Below, in pieces: positions 41,517 through 51,098 of a stretch of 64,000 bases of DNA. The notes beneath the pieces were generated by a model. The model saw only the letters and a program-made list of their open reading frames with translations. It did not search any database and was not told the origin of the DNA. Location of the stretch: positions 165,553 to 229,552 of the forward strand of contig JAUIIO010000002.1 of assembly GCA_030431715.1 (NCBI GenBank), given 5' to 3'. Made by a program: the position numbers and the translations under genes. The DNA comes from a bacterium. Lineage in GTDB: Bacteria; Bdellovibrionota_C; UBA2361; RFPC01. The first letter of the stretch is position 1, and each line of letters begins with the position of its first letter.

Positions 41517-42329
41517 ATGGCTTCATCTAAACTCTCAGGTAATTTAAAAATTGGTATTGGCGTTGGCATCATTGCCCTCATTGTGCTGGTCGTTCTTTAT
41601 CTTACCAAAGATCCACCACAAGGTATCCGTGAAGTCATTGACCAACAGCTCGCGGCCGAGAAGACTATTGATTCCAACAGAAAGAGCCAGCTCAAGGTTC
41701 AACTCGCAGTGAATGATTTTCAGATGAAAAATGATGGTCGACTTCCGAAAACACTCTCTGAGCTTGTACCGACCTACTTCGACACCATTCCTGTAAATTC
41801 CAATACTGGAAAGCCTTGGGAGTATAGAGTTGTCAACGGTATGCCTCGTGTTGGAACACCTGAAACGGTTGTAGCAAAGAACACCTCAACATCGAAACAA
41901 ACATCTGTAAGTTCTTCTGCTGAAGAGATGACTCAGGACGAGGAACAGGCACTCATAGCCTCCATAGAAGATAGCGAAGCAAAAGCTGCGTTCGTGTACG
42001 ATCCAACGGGGAAACGTGACCCATTTATGCCTTACAGTGCAGCCCCTGAAATAGAAGACGACGAAAACAAAACTGAACTCGAAAAATTTGCGATTGGCCA
42101 GCTTCGCCTGACCGCTATTCTTGATGGGTTTGAAGAGCCGCGTGCTCTTGTGGAAACAAGTACCGGTAAGGGTTATACCATCATGAAGGGAACTAAAATT
42201 GGAACGAACTCTGGTGAAGTTATTGAGATCGTTGGCGACAAGGTATTAATTCTTGAGACAACTATAGATTTCACTGGCGAAAAGAAAACAAAAACTATCG
42301 AGCTTCAGTTACCAACAAGAGATAACTAA
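41517..42329 (+). CDS. PilP-like membrane protein with pseudopilin-like segment
   Basis: 270 residues, inner-membrane anchored by one helix (IGIGVGIIALIVLVVLYLT, residues about 11-29). Residues about 60-105 (NDFQMKNDGRLPKTLSELVP ... TGKPWEYRV) resemble the C-terminal part of type II secretion or type IV pseudopilins. Residues about 160-265 match PilP of type IV pilus systems: YDPTGKRDPFMPY, GQLRLTAILDG, RALVETSTGKGYTIMKGTKIG, and the ILETTIDFTGEKKTKTIEL strand. PilP normally sits with PilMNOQ; none is here, so the role in a pilus or secretion system is inferred from this domain only. Convergent with, and overlapping by 4 bases, the CBS gene. Confidence 0.75.
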   Translation: MASSKLSGNLKIGIGVGIIALIVLVVLYLTKDPPQGIREVIDQQLAAEKTIDSNRKSQLKVQLAVNDFQMKNDGRLPKTLSELVPTYFDTIPVNSNTGKPWEYRVVNGMPRVGTPETVVAKNTSTSKQTSVSSSAEEMTQDEEQALIASIEDSEAKAAFVYDPTGKRDPFMPYSAAPEIEDDENKTELEKFAIGQLRLTAILDGFEEPRALVETSTGKGYTIMKGTKIGTNSGEVIEIVGDKVLILETTIDFTGEKKTKTIELQLPTRDN

Positions 42330-42859
42330 TTCGTCTCTATCTCAAGTTCAAAATTCATAATGTCATCAACTGTTGACTCTACGATGTAGTCAATAACGTC
42401 TTTTACGGAGATGATACCGGTTGCCATATCTCCGGATTCATCAACCACGGGAAGGTGCCGAAAGCCTCCCTGCGACATTAAGCTTAAGGCATGTGCTATC
42501 GACTCCGTCATTGAAATAGTAATTGGACTCGGGGTCATATATTCACTTATCGGCGTATCTCCCTCACCAACGACCTCGTAAACTTTCACAACGTAGTCTC
42601 GCTCACTAAAGATACCCACAAGATTCCCCTGCTCATCCTCAACAGTGAGACACCCCATCTTATATTCCTTCATCCGGCTCATAACATCCCTAACTGGAGC
42701 AGTTGCCTTCACCGAGACGGGAGTCGGAGGATTCAAGAGTGATACACTCTTCGAAAGAAAGTCAGAATCTAACACTCCAAACTGTGAGCTTGCTGAAGCT
42801 CGCAAGGCAGCATTTAACTGTTCCGAATCAAGTACTTTGTGTTTCTTTTCCACTTTCAT
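42326..42859 (-). CDS. CBS-domain pair protein
   Basis: 177 residues from the ATG at 42859 (AGGAGA directly upstream). Two tandem CBS domains occupy about residues 45-165: VRDVMSRMKEYKMGCLTVEDEQG / LVGIFSERDYV and ISEYMTPSPITISMTES / GFRHLPVVDESG / GIISVKDVIDY. Such stand-alone pairs bind adenine nucleotides and regulate partners; ligand unknown. Its 5' end overlaps the FapA-like gene by 32 bases, so the two are translationally coupled and possibly functionally linked. Confidence 0.85.
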   Translation of the reverse strand: MKVEKKHKVLDSEQLNAALRASASSQFGVLDSDFLSKSVSLLNPPTPVSVKATAPVRDVMSRMKEYKMGCLTVEDEQGNLVGIFSERDYVVKVYEVVGEGDTPISEYMTPSPITISMTESIAHALSLMSQGGFRHLPVVDESGDMATGIISVKDVIDYIVESTVDDIMNFELEIETN

Positions 42860-44324
42860 TCTCCTTTTCTCTAAAACTACATTCAATCGGCAAAAATTCC
42901 TTTGTGGCAAGCGTTCCTTCTTCATGGAGATATTCGATGGTTATGGGACCATCAAGCGTCTTTGTTACTTCATGAAGATTCTCTCCTCCATAGACAACAA
43001 CTCCTTCAAAGATCTTACCGGTCGCACTTACCCGTGCGGTCTCATTTACCCTTGCGCTAGAAAGAAGACTCTCTTGACGTTTCTTAAGCACGGCCAAACT
43101 TGCTTCGATTGATTCGCGTTTCTGCTGAAGCTTCTCAAGCTTGGCTCGAAGTGGCTGGCTCAGTAAGATAAGACGAGACGGGTTTTTAGCATATGGACCA
43201 AGATGAGAGGTGATGACAACAATAGCTTTCTCATGGTTCTCTATTTTTATGAGGAGCTCTTGGTATTCTTGGCCGGCCTCTACCGTATTACAAAGCGTAA
43301 TCTCTGTCCGAACACCCTCCTCACTTCCAACTTCTTTCGCTTCAATTCCACATACACTATAGAGTTTACCGCTTAGAATCCTGCCATTTGGAATACTCAC
43401 GTAGCTCTCAGACCGTATTTTGCTTTCGCGAATCTCTGTATCAACCGTCAGGACCCCCTGAACCTCAACAACCCCCTGAGATAGACCTTTAAGCTTCACA
43501 TCTTTTGAACAAAGGATTCTTCCTTTATGTCCGCCAAGAAAATAACCGTTTACCACGATGTCGCCCTCATGACATACGAGTTCAGCCATGTTGACGTTTC
43601 CCGAAATATGTATTCCCTTTTGCGCCTTCACGCGAAACCCCGGGAGCACATCTCCCTGTATGGTAACCCTACCGATAAAATCTATACTGCCAAAACTGTA
43701 GTCCAGCTCACCACGAATTTGCAGTTCTTCGTTCATCGTAAGCTTTCCCTGTTCATCAGAGAGATAGCCATCTACGAGCGATTCAAGAGTAGAATAGGCA
43801 TTTCCTTCTTCAGGATCGTTTTGTTTAATAGTCGAATCAAATTGAATGGCAACTTCTGTTCCGGCTTCAGCTTCAATAGCATTTCCGAAAGCATCCTCTC
43901 CCGGAATTCCTTCTTTCGGAGGATATATACGGGCTACTTTTTCTCCGGTAGAAACGTTATCGAAGAGATGCATCTCTCGTGGATCTAAAAAAAGAGCCTC
44001 TTGTTCCATCACCATTGTGTCTACCCCAATGCGCTTTACAAGATACAAAACCTTGCCATCTAGGCCCTTCTGAGGTGGCGTCCCCTGTGCAATCTTTCTT
44101 TTCTCTACGGGAGACTCTTCTTTAAGCTTTTCAGAAATACTCTTAAGGACCCCGCGGTCTACTCGCTCTTCAGAGATATGTTGGGTAACGAGTTTTAGAA
44201 GGAGCGCTTCGGTAATTTCACCTTCTTTCACGCGGTGCACATCAATAAAGAGTTTGAGCTTGTCATCGGAGAGATAACCCTTGATTTTTACCAGCTCATC
44301 TTCGACATTGAATCCCTGAGACAT
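42828..44324 (-). CDS. FapA-like (DUF342) polymer-associated protein
   Basis: 498 residues, cytoplasmic. N-terminal helical region (residues 1-80), then the FapA signature region KGLDGKVLYLVKRIGVDT, ALFLDPREMHLFDNVSTGEKVARIYPP, KEGIPGEDAFGNAIE, followed by a right-handed beta-helix-like stretch of short G-V-V steps (about 190-330) and a C-terminal coiled coil. FapA proteins are found near flagellar or polymer-export genes in many bacteria and have been linked to signalling control; the function here is not established. AGGTGG precedes the ATG at 44324. Confidence 0.8.
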   Translation of the reverse strand: MSQGFNVEDELVKIKGYLSDDKLKLFIDVHRVKEGEITEALLLKLVTQHISEERVDRGVLKSISEKLKEESPVEKRKIAQGTPPQKGLDGKVLYLVKRIGVDTMVMEQEALFLDPREMHLFDNVSTGEKVARIYPPKEGIPGEDAFGNAIEAEAGTEVAIQFDSTIKQNDPEEGNAYSTLESLVDGYLSDEQGKLTMNEELQIRGELDYSFGSIDFIGRVTIQGDVLPGFRVKAQKGIHISGNVNMAELVCHEGDIVVNGYFLGGHKGRILCSKDVKLKGLSQGVVEVQGVLTVDTEIRESKIRSESYVSIPNGRILSGKLYSVCGIEAKEVGSEEGVRTEITLCNTVEAGQEYQELLIKIENHEKAIVVITSHLGPYAKNPSRLILLSQPLRAKLEKLQQKRESIEASLAVLKKRQESLLSSARVNETARVSATGKIFEGVVVYGGENLHEVTKTLDGPITIEYLHEEGTLATKEFLPIECSFREKENESGKETQST

Positions 44325-44393
44325 GTGACCACCTGATGTGAGTGCACAGAGTCTATCACAGACCTCTGTGCACTCGCAGATCTAAGTTGTCTT

Positions 44394-45728
44394 TTAGTGG
44401 AATTGATGTGGCTCCTGAGTCTCGGACTCACTATCAGCATCTTCCTCAGCATCAGATTCTGCGTCAGCCTCTGCAGATCCATAAACAGGTTCTGGAATAG
44501 CGTCAACTTCAAGAATCTTAGTCTCACTGCTACCAACTTCAGCAGCCATAGCCAGATCGTACTCACTACGTACTCTCAGAAGCTTCCCAGTGAGTATCGC
44601 AAGTGGAGCAACAAAAGCTGAGAAGAGTGCACCCATCTTAGCCGCACCTTGTAGCGTCGCATCGGTGAACGCAACACCTGATACGAAAAGTGCCACTGTT
44701 AGACCAAGACCAGCGACCATACCTGCCGTGAATAGGCTTCTTACCCCCATTCCCTTCGGTAATGAGAATCCAAGGAGATGCCCAACATATGAGAATCCAA
44801 AGATACCTATTGTTTTACCAAGAACAAGTCCGAGTAGAACACCGACAGTGGCATTTCCCATTGATGAAAATTCTACACCTGCATTCGCCAACCCAAATCC
44901 AAAGAGACCAAGATCAACTGGTAGTTTAAAATCATGCTCAAACTTGTTCAGAGCATCTGCATGCGGAGAATCATCTTCTACAAAGAGTCCCTCATCATGA
45001 GAAGCATGAGGTAAGAATGGTACGATTGCTACAAGCGCAAGAGCTGGGTGAAGATGAGCAAGATAGAGCCCCATCCAGCTAAGTACACCCGGCCCAGCTA
45101 GGTACGGCCAGTAACTTTTCACGCCTTTCTTGCGCATGAAATAAGCAGCTGCACAGGCAAGGCCTACGAGTGCAAGATAAATCGGTTGTACTGGATGATG
45201 TGGATCAGGATAGAAAACAGCAATAATACCTAACCCGATACCATCATCAGCTACAGCAAGTAAGAGTAAGAAACTTACCGCCGGATGGCCGTTACCAAAG
45301 ATAAGACGTGCTACAAGCCAAGCCAAAGCAATATCAGTCGCTGTGGGGATTCCCCATCCATTTGCAATCGTGTTGTCACCGGTGAGAGCGACATAAGCAA
45401 AATAGACACCCACTGGACCAATCACTCCACCTAGGGTACCTAAAAGTGGGTTAATGGCTTTCTTCATCGGATTGAGTGCTCCGCCCGGAAGGACACTTTC
45501 CGTGATCTCCTTTGCCGCGAGACCAAAGAAGATCGCCATGAAAAGATCATTCATTAAAAAATGAAAATTATAATGGCTGTGCTCACCGAAAGGTGAATAG
45601 TGAATAAAATGGTGATACGCATGAGGGGCAATATTTGCCCATATTACTGCTACGACAACCCCTGCAATAAGTGGAATTGAAAATTCCTGCAATAGGACTA
45701 TCGCCTTATTTTTTGAACTAGCTGACAT
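44394..45728 (-). CDS. nhaA: Na+/H+ antiporter NhaA
   Basis: Exchanges cytoplasmic Na+ for external H+ across the inner membrane. 444 residues from ATG 45728, which has GGGAGG 9 bases upstream. About 12 membrane helices. Functional aspartates are in place: GIPTATDIALAW (first Asp) and LLAVADDGIGLGIIAVFY (the Asp-Asp pair of the ion site). IAPHAYHHFIHYSPFGEHSH carries several His on the external side before a PFNHAFLFAK-like region. The last 50 residues are a long acidic cytoplasmic tail (AEADAESDAEEDADSESE), which most NhaA lack. It lies near sodium-type stator genes. Confidence 0.95.
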   Translation of the reverse strand: MSASSKNKAIVLLQEFSIPLIAGVVVAVIWANIAPHAYHHFIHYSPFGEHSHYNFHFLMNDLFMAIFFGLAAKEITESVLPGGALNPMKKAINPLLGTLGGVIGPVGVYFAYVALTGDNTIANGWGIPTATDIALAWLVARLIFGNGHPAVSFLLLLAVADDGIGLGIIAVFYPDPHHPVQPIYLALVGLACAAAYFMRKKGVKSYWPYLAGPGVLSWMGLYLAHLHPALALVAIVPFLPHASHDEGLFVEDDSPHADALNKFEHDFKLPVDLGLFGFGLANAGVEFSSMGNATVGVLLGLVLGKTIGIFGFSYVGHLLGFSLPKGMGVRSLFTAGMVAGLGLTVALFVSGVAFTDATLQGAAKMGALFSAFVAPLAILTGKLLRVRSEYDLAMAAEVGSSETKILEVDAIPEPVYGSAEADAESDAEEDADSESETQEPHQFH

Positions 45729-45924
45729 CTTGTACAACCTCCCACAACTGTTACAACACCGATTCGGCATAATGCACCGAACCGAAACATCAATTTGTCT
45801 AAAAAAGACACAATTTCTTCCTTAGCTAGTACAGATGTCGGCTCGCTCTCAGGAAAGTATGAGCTGTTTTGCCAAAAAATTTCGAATAGCTCGATTTGAA
45901 TTTAAGTTACTGAATATATTTAAA

Positions 45925-45985
45925 ACACTCGAGAGCGCGGAGAAGGCTGGAGACTCTCCTCCGCGTTCTTCGCGCTCTCCAGTGT
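45925..45985. repeat. Inverted repeat with 20-bp arms
   Basis: ACACTCGAGAGCGCGGAGAA (45925-45944) and TTCTTCGCGCTCTCCAGTGT (45966-45985) pair with two mismatches around a 21-base spacer that itself contains GGAGACTCTCC. Lies in the 404-base gap between nhaA and motA, in which I see no other feature except the GGGAG site before motA. Confidence 0.75.
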
Positions 45986-46132
45986 GAAATTATCCTATTG
46001 AAATCAGACATTCTTTTGACCTCATCCTCAGCCCTTCACTAATAGAAAATCGTACTAAAGTCTTTCCTGCGATCCGACGATCTTACATATGAAGTTATAG
46101 AAACAAAAAGGGATTTAAGAGGGAGAAAACTC

Positions 46133-46900
46133 GTGGATATAGCCACCTTACTGGGTATGCTGGGTACACTGGGATGTATCGCTTTCGCCGTTCTACTCGG
46201 GGGAAGTGTGGTACTCTTTATCAACGTTCCCTCCGTTCTTATTGTATTCGGTGGTACAGCTGCCGTTACCATGATTAAATACCCCCTATCTCACTCACTC
46301 GCTACATTTGGTATTGCGATGAAAGCGTTCTTTCACAAGTCTGAGACCCCGGCTGAACTCATTAAACTCGGAATTGAACTTGCAACTATAGCCAGACGAG
46401 ATGGGCTTCTCGGTCTTGAGGGTGTTGATATCAATAATGAGTTTCTTGCGAAGGGAATTCAACTTGCTGTTGACGGTCATGATGAAGAGTATGTCGCAAA
46501 GATTCTAGCAACTGATATTAACCAGACAATCGAGCGCCACGATCGCGGCCAACATATTTTTAAAGGTATTGGTGAAGCTGCACCGGCGATGGGTATGATC
46601 GGTACTCTTATCGGACTAGTACAGATGATGTCAAACATGTCAGATCCAAAATCAATTGGTCCTGCGATGGCTGTTGCACTTCTGACGACTCTTTACGGTG
46701 CTGTGCTCGCGAACGCCATTGCTCTTCCTATTGCTGATAAGCTGGCTCATAGAAGCGCTGAAGAGCGAAATAATAAAATGCTTATACTTGAGGCCGTAAG
46801 CGGTGTTCAAAAAGGTATGAGTCCAAAAGTACTTGAAGAAATGCTTGTAATGTATGTTCCGGGTAACGTCCGAGAGAAGCTTGACTTCTCTAAGAAATAA
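46133..46900 (+). CDS. motA: Flagellar motor stator MotA/PomA
   Basis: Four-helix inner-membrane stator subunit that converts ion flow to flagellar rotation. 255 residues, GTG start at 46133 with GGGAG 7 bases upstream. N-terminus MDIATLLGMLGTLGCIAFAV and the block APAMGMIGTLIGLVQMMSNM then DPKSIGPAMAVALLTTLYG carry the conserved prolines; overall it follows PomA, the sodium-type version, more than the proton-type MotA. Followed 34 bases on by motB. Confidence 0.94.
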   Translation: MDIATLLGMLGTLGCIAFAVLLGGSVVLFINVPSVLIVFGGTAAVTMIKYPLSHSLATFGIAMKAFFHKSETPAELIKLGIELATIARRDGLLGLEGVDINNEFLAKGIQLAVDGHDEEYVAKILATDINQTIERHDRGQHIFKGIGEAAPAMGMIGTLIGLVQMMSNMSDPKSIGPAMAVALLTTLYGAVLANAIALPIADKLAHRSAEERNNKMLILEAVSGVQKGMSPKVLEEMLVMYVPGNVREKLDFSKK

Positions 46901-46934
46901 AAGACCGGCACTCAGTAGTGAGACCTAATATCAA

Positions 46935-48365
46935 ATGGAAGCAGAACTCGAACAAGATAGCGGTGGTGATGATGGTGGCGGTGGTGCCCCGGGATGGATG
47001 GCGACGTTCGCCGACCTTATGTCACTGCTACTCGCCTTTTTCGTACTCCTCTTTTCATTCGCCAGCGTAGACGACAAAGTCTATAAAGAGGTTGGTGGTT
47101 CACTCTCAGAAGCATTTGGAGTACAACGACGTGAATACGTGATGGATAAAGTCCTTGGTATTAACCATATTGCACAGGAGTATAGTTCAGGACGGCCCGA
47201 TCCCAATATTCTTAACATTGTCCCTCAAGAACATCTCCACGTTGATAAACCAAATGAAGTCCCGATGGAGATGAGTGAAAACGAGGTCGAGAAGAAAGAT
47301 AGTCGAGCTGAAAAAGATTATAAGGGTGACGATCAAAGCGATATCGTTAGTAACGTAACGAAAGCGAAGAAGGAAGAAGAATACAAGCGCCCTGTAAAGC
47401 TCAAAAACTCTGTTTCTGAGAAAAAAGATCAGAGCGAATCACAGGCCCAAGCTCAAGCTCTCGCTAAACAAATGGCTGAAGAAAAGCAGGATGAACAATC
47501 TGTTGCTCTCATGGGGAAAGCCCTTGCGACTTCAAAAGGCGACGCCCTCGGTGCAGCAGAAAAAAGTGCAAAAAATATCGCCAACAAAAATATCGCAAAA
47601 GAAGATGCAAAAGATGTTGCTAAAGGCGGCAAGCAAGAGCTCTTAAAGAGAGCGATGACAGCTCTCGCTGAGCAGCGTGTAGCTGAAGTTCGAAGGAGAT
47701 CACTTGAGACAACAGCAACTTTCAAAGCCAAAAAGCTCGGGGAGCAAATGGCTCAGGAAATTGCAAACGGAAAGCTCAGCATTGAGACCGAAGGAAATAA
47801 AGTCATTATTCGCATAAGCGAAGAAGCATCTTTTGCTCCGGGCTCTGTTGAAGCACTTGGACCATTTACTGAAATTGTGAATAAAATTGGAAAGGCAATT
47901 AAAGATCAGCCGGGTACCGTTACCGTAGCTGGACATACTGATAACATGCCACTCACAGGTGGAGCCTATAGATCAAACTGGGAATTATCTGCAGCAAGAG
48001 CAATCTCAGTTGTTGATGGATTAGTACGCGGTAGTAATATTCCACGAAACACACTTAAGGTCGAAGCATTTGCAGACACAAAACCAATAGCAACGAATGT
48101 TACGCCTGAAGGAAGATCGAAAAACCGCCGTGTTGAGGTTATTCTTGAATACGACAAGCTTGACCTTGTGCCACCTGACATGAAAGATGATATTCTCAAC
48201 CTTTCAGACTTCGAAGAAGAAGAGGAAGAAGCAGCACCTGTTGTAGAAGAAGAGGTTGAACAAGAGCCACTGACTGGATTTGAAGAGTCACTACTTGAAC
48301 TCACAGGACCAGAGAGCACGAGTGAGAAGTACGATCTTATTTTTAAAGACGACTTCTTTCAATAG
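46935..48365 (+). CDS. motB: Flagellar motor stator MotB/PomB with long linker
   Basis: 476 residues against about 310 usual. One membrane helix with the ion-carrying Asp (GWMATFADLMSLLLAFFVLL, residues about 20-39). A C-terminal OmpA-like peptidoglycan-binding domain (about 275-415: TVTVAGHTDNMPLTGG, NWELSAARAISVV, GRSKNRRVEVIL). Between them is a linker of more than 150 residues, Lys/Glu/Ala-rich and probably helical (AQAQALAKQMAEEKQDEQ). The C-terminal 60 residues are acidic (EEEEEEAAPVVEEEVEQE). Together with motA it should form a sodium-type stator. Confidence 0.93.
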   Translation: MEAELEQDSGGDDGGGGAPGWMATFADLMSLLLAFFVLLFSFASVDDKVYKEVGGSLSEAFGVQRREYVMDKVLGINHIAQEYSSGRPDPNILNIVPQEHLHVDKPNEVPMEMSENEVEKKDSRAEKDYKGDDQSDIVSNVTKAKKEEEYKRPVKLKNSVSEKKDQSESQAQAQALAKQMAEEKQDEQSVALMGKALATSKGDALGAAEKSAKNIANKNIAKEDAKDVAKGGKQELLKRAMTALAEQRVAEVRRRSLETTATFKAKKLGEQMAQEIANGKLSIETEGNKVIIRISEEASFAPGSVEALGPFTEIVNKIGKAIKDQPGTVTVAGHTDNMPLTGGAYRSNWELSAARAISVVDGLVRGSNIPRNTLKVEAFADTKPIATNVTPEGRSKNRRVEVILEYDKLDLVPPDMKDDILNLSDFEEEEEEAAPVVEEEVEQEPLTGFEESLLELTGPESTSEKYDLIFKDDFFQ

Positions 48366-48371
48366 AGAGAG

Positions 48372-49313
48372 TCAGTAACCTTTCTGAAAGTTTATTGTAT
48401 AAAGTAAGGCCCTTCCCTCTAGAAATCGCATATAGTTTTCAGAAAAGATCTCAAACACTCGGTCGGTTAATACATATCCTGATACATGCGGCGTCAGGTA
48501 GAGATTTTGGATATCCCACAATTTACTCTGCTCTGGTAGAGGTTCTTCGCGAAAGACATCAAGGACGGCTGCACGGATCCTCTTTTCATGTAGCGCTTCT
48601 ATAAGCGCTTGCTCATCTACGGCATTTCCACGTCCGACATTCATAAAGACCGCATCGTCTTTCATATCAATAAATGCTTGTTTGCTGAAAAAATGATTCG
48701 TAGCTTCTGTCTTTGGGAGTACTGAAATGACATAGTCGGCAAAACGAAGGAAATGTGACGTCTCGTTGGTAGTATATATCTCATCAAAGTGTTCGACAGC
48801 TCCTTTCTCAGTTCTTAGGCCAATAGTTTTCATTCCAAATGCTTTTGCGATTCGGGCGATATCACTCCCAATTGATCCAGCACCAGCTACAGCCAAAACC
48901 TTGCCTTGCACCGTACCGTAAGGTTTTTGTTTCCAGACGTGATCCTTTTGAAGCGAGAGGTAATGAAAGGTGTCACGCTCAAATGCAAGCAAATACGAGA
49001 ACACATACTCCGTCATAGCCTCGCCGTAAGTATCCTTTACATTTGTAAGGGTATAGTCACTTCGCATGCCTTCTTCCGTCAGCACTTCAACGCCGGCAAA
49101 TATGGACTGTACCCACTGCAGCTTCTCAGCATTCTTAAGATAAGGCTTAATAAAGAGCGGAAGAGCAAGGAATATGTTTGCTTCTCGGGCATAGCTATCA
49201 GTTAGTTCCCTATCTTTTGTAGATAAAATTTCAAGATCGGGTAAGTCTAATTCTTGGACCTTTCGGGTAAAGTATTCTTGATCTCGTGATACAATGAGGA
49301 GTTTGTTCTTCAT
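48372..49313 (-). CDS. D-2-hydroxyacid dehydrogenase family protein
   Basis: 313 residues; NAD(P)-dependent oxidoreductase of 2-hydroxyacids, substrate unknown. Seen: Rossmann motif GAGSIGSDIARIAKAFGMK, VISVLPKTEATNHFF, VFMNVGRGNAVDEQALIEAL with the conserved Arg region, the Glu in FREEPLPE and the catalytic His in LTPHVSGY. These are the features of the GhrA/GyaR group. Convergent with motB, 6 bases apart. Confidence 0.88.
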   Translation of the reverse strand: MKNKLLIVSRDQEYFTRKVQELDLPDLEILSTKDRELTDSYAREANIFLALPLFIKPYLKNAEKLQWVQSIFAGVEVLTEEGMRSDYTLTNVKDTYGEAMTEYVFSYLLAFERDTFHYLSLQKDHVWKQKPYGTVQGKVLAVAGAGSIGSDIARIAKAFGMKTIGLRTEKGAVEHFDEIYTTNETSHFLRFADYVISVLPKTEATNHFFSKQAFIDMKDDAVFMNVGRGNAVDEQALIEALHEKRIRAAVLDVFREEPLPEQSKLWDIQNLYLTPHVSGYVLTDRVFEIFSENYMRFLEGRALLYTINFQKGY

Positions 49314-49373
49314 GCGCTTTCCTTATTCTTTACAGGATAGATATAGTGCATGCTACAAAAAACGTCCAACAGC

Positions 49374-50915
49374 TCAGCCACAATACTCCTGAAGTGTATC
49401 AAGTGCGCGGTAGCTAAGCGCCTCCATCATATGTTCCTTCTTAATAGACTCCGATTCAGCAAGATCAGCGATCGTTCTGGCTACTTTAATAATCCGAAAA
49501 TAACTACGTGCACTAAGAGCCTTCTGCTCCGCATACCGCTCAAGATACCTTCGAGCATCATCACAAAACTCAGCGTGCTTCGTAATGGCATTATTTTTTA
49601 GTGCCGCATTGGGCTTCCCTTGACGCTTCGCAGCTATCTCTTGAGCATTTTGAACCTGCTCTTTAAGCGCACGGTCCCTGTCTCTATCTCTTGTACGTTC
49701 TGTTGACTTGGAGAGCTCTCTTAAATCTACTGGGCGTAGCTCAATTTGTAGATCAATGCGATCTAGTATTGGACCGGATATCTTTGATAAATATCTCGAA
49801 ATTGCGTTTTGCGTACAAAGGCAGGCATTTTCACTTATGCCGAGCCGCCCACAGGGACAAGGATTCATGGCAGCAATAAGTTGAAAGGTAGATGGAAACT
49901 GTACCGCAGCCCTCGCTCTTGAGATATGAACACTACCCCTTTCTAGCGGATCTCTCATGGATTCAAGCGCTGCTCTCTTAAATTCAGGAAACTCATCAAG
50001 AAAGAGCACGCCGTTATGAGCTAGGCTTATCTCTCCAGGACGTGGGTTCGTTCCTCCTCCAATAAGCCCCTGTGGTGATATGTTATGGTGTGGACTCCGA
50101 TAGGGACGTAACCCCGAAAGAAAACTCGAAACAGGTAGAGATGCGGCGCTATGAATTTTTATAACCTCTCGCATTTCCTGCTCAGACAGATCCGCAAGAA
50201 GCAAAGGGAATCGCTCAGCAAGCATACTCTTACCAGAGCCTGGAGTACCGACCATGAGTACGTTATGATTTCCGGCTGCAGCTATGACAAGGGCACGGAT
50301 AGCTGCTTCCTGACCGATCACTTCAGAAAAACTTCCACAATCAGGTATTTCAGCGACTTCCCTTTCAATATATTCAGAGCCAGAGAGCTCAGCGTTGTCA
50401 AACTCAGAGCCGGTGAGCTGGCACGCAACATGAGCCAACGACATGCATCCATTTACCTGAACATCTCTGACAACACTCGCCTCAGCAACGTTACCCTGTG
50501 GCACATAAAAGTCCGTTATACCTGACTCTGATGCCACGATGGCTTGCGCTAATGTGCCACCGACAGGTTTTAATCTCCCATCAAGCGAGAGCTCACCTGA
50601 GAAAGTACACCGTTCAAGATCAACATTCTTTAGATATCCGCTCGCGGCCAGTATCCCAATAGCTATAGGCAGATCATAGGAGGCTCCCTCCTTTCGAAGT
50701 TCTGCTGGCGCAAGATTTACAAGTACCTGATCAGGCAACTTATAACCGGCACACTTCAGTGCAGATAAAACTCTATCCTTCGCCTCGCGTACTGCGTTAT
50801 CGCCAAGGCCAATAATTACGAATCGAGGAATGCCTCGTCTGATTGAAACTTCAACATCAACACTCTCTGCATCAACACCTGTAAGTGCTGAGGTTCTGAT
50901 TCTAGCTAAGCTCAT
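49374..50915 (-). CDS. comM: YifB/ComM-family Mg-chelatase-like ATPase
   Basis: 513 residues. ComM is a hexameric helicase that aids branch migration during natural transformation. Seen: N-terminal domain MSLARIRTSALTGVDAESVDVEV, AAA+ Walker A VGTPGSGKSMLAERFP, Walker B GVLFLDEFPEF, sensor/arginine region and C-terminal SARSYFRIIKVARTIADL. The start at 50915 matches the family N-terminus; an ATG 6 codons earlier is possible. MNPCPCGRLG with a later CxC (NACLCTQ) is the family's cysteine cluster. Confidence 0.93.
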   Translation of the reverse strand: MSLARIRTSALTGVDAESVDVEVSIRRGIPRFVIIGLGDNAVREAKDRVLSALKCAGYKLPDQVLVNLAPAELRKEGASYDLPIAIGILAASGYLKNVDLERCTFSGELSLDGRLKPVGGTLAQAIVASESGITDFYVPQGNVAEASVVRDVQVNGCMSLAHVACQLTGSEFDNAELSGSEYIEREVAEIPDCGSFSEVIGQEAAIRALVIAAAGNHNVLMVGTPGSGKSMLAERFPLLLADLSEQEMREVIKIHSAASLPVSSFLSGLRPYRSPHHNISPQGLIGGGTNPRPGEISLAHNGVLFLDEFPEFKRAALESMRDPLERGSVHISRARAAVQFPSTFQLIAAMNPCPCGRLGISENACLCTQNAISRYLSKISGPILDRIDLQIELRPVDLRELSKSTERTRDRDRDRALKEQVQNAQEIAAKRQGKPNAALKNNAITKHAEFCDDARRYLERYAEQKALSARSYFRIIKVARTIADLAESESIKKEHMMEALSYRALDTLQEYCG

Positions 50916-51098
50916 AGCTCTGACCCCTTTCATTCATTTCTCGAAATACGCTTTACTTGCTGAAGTACTTCGAGAGGGCCGCAAAAAAGTTTCGTAGTAA
51001 AAGTGGCTTGATACCTGCAATGATTAAGAAAGCGCTGAAGCATAGAGGGCTATAATCCCTCTAAATAGCTGAAACTACGTACCACAGGAGGGCAAGTT

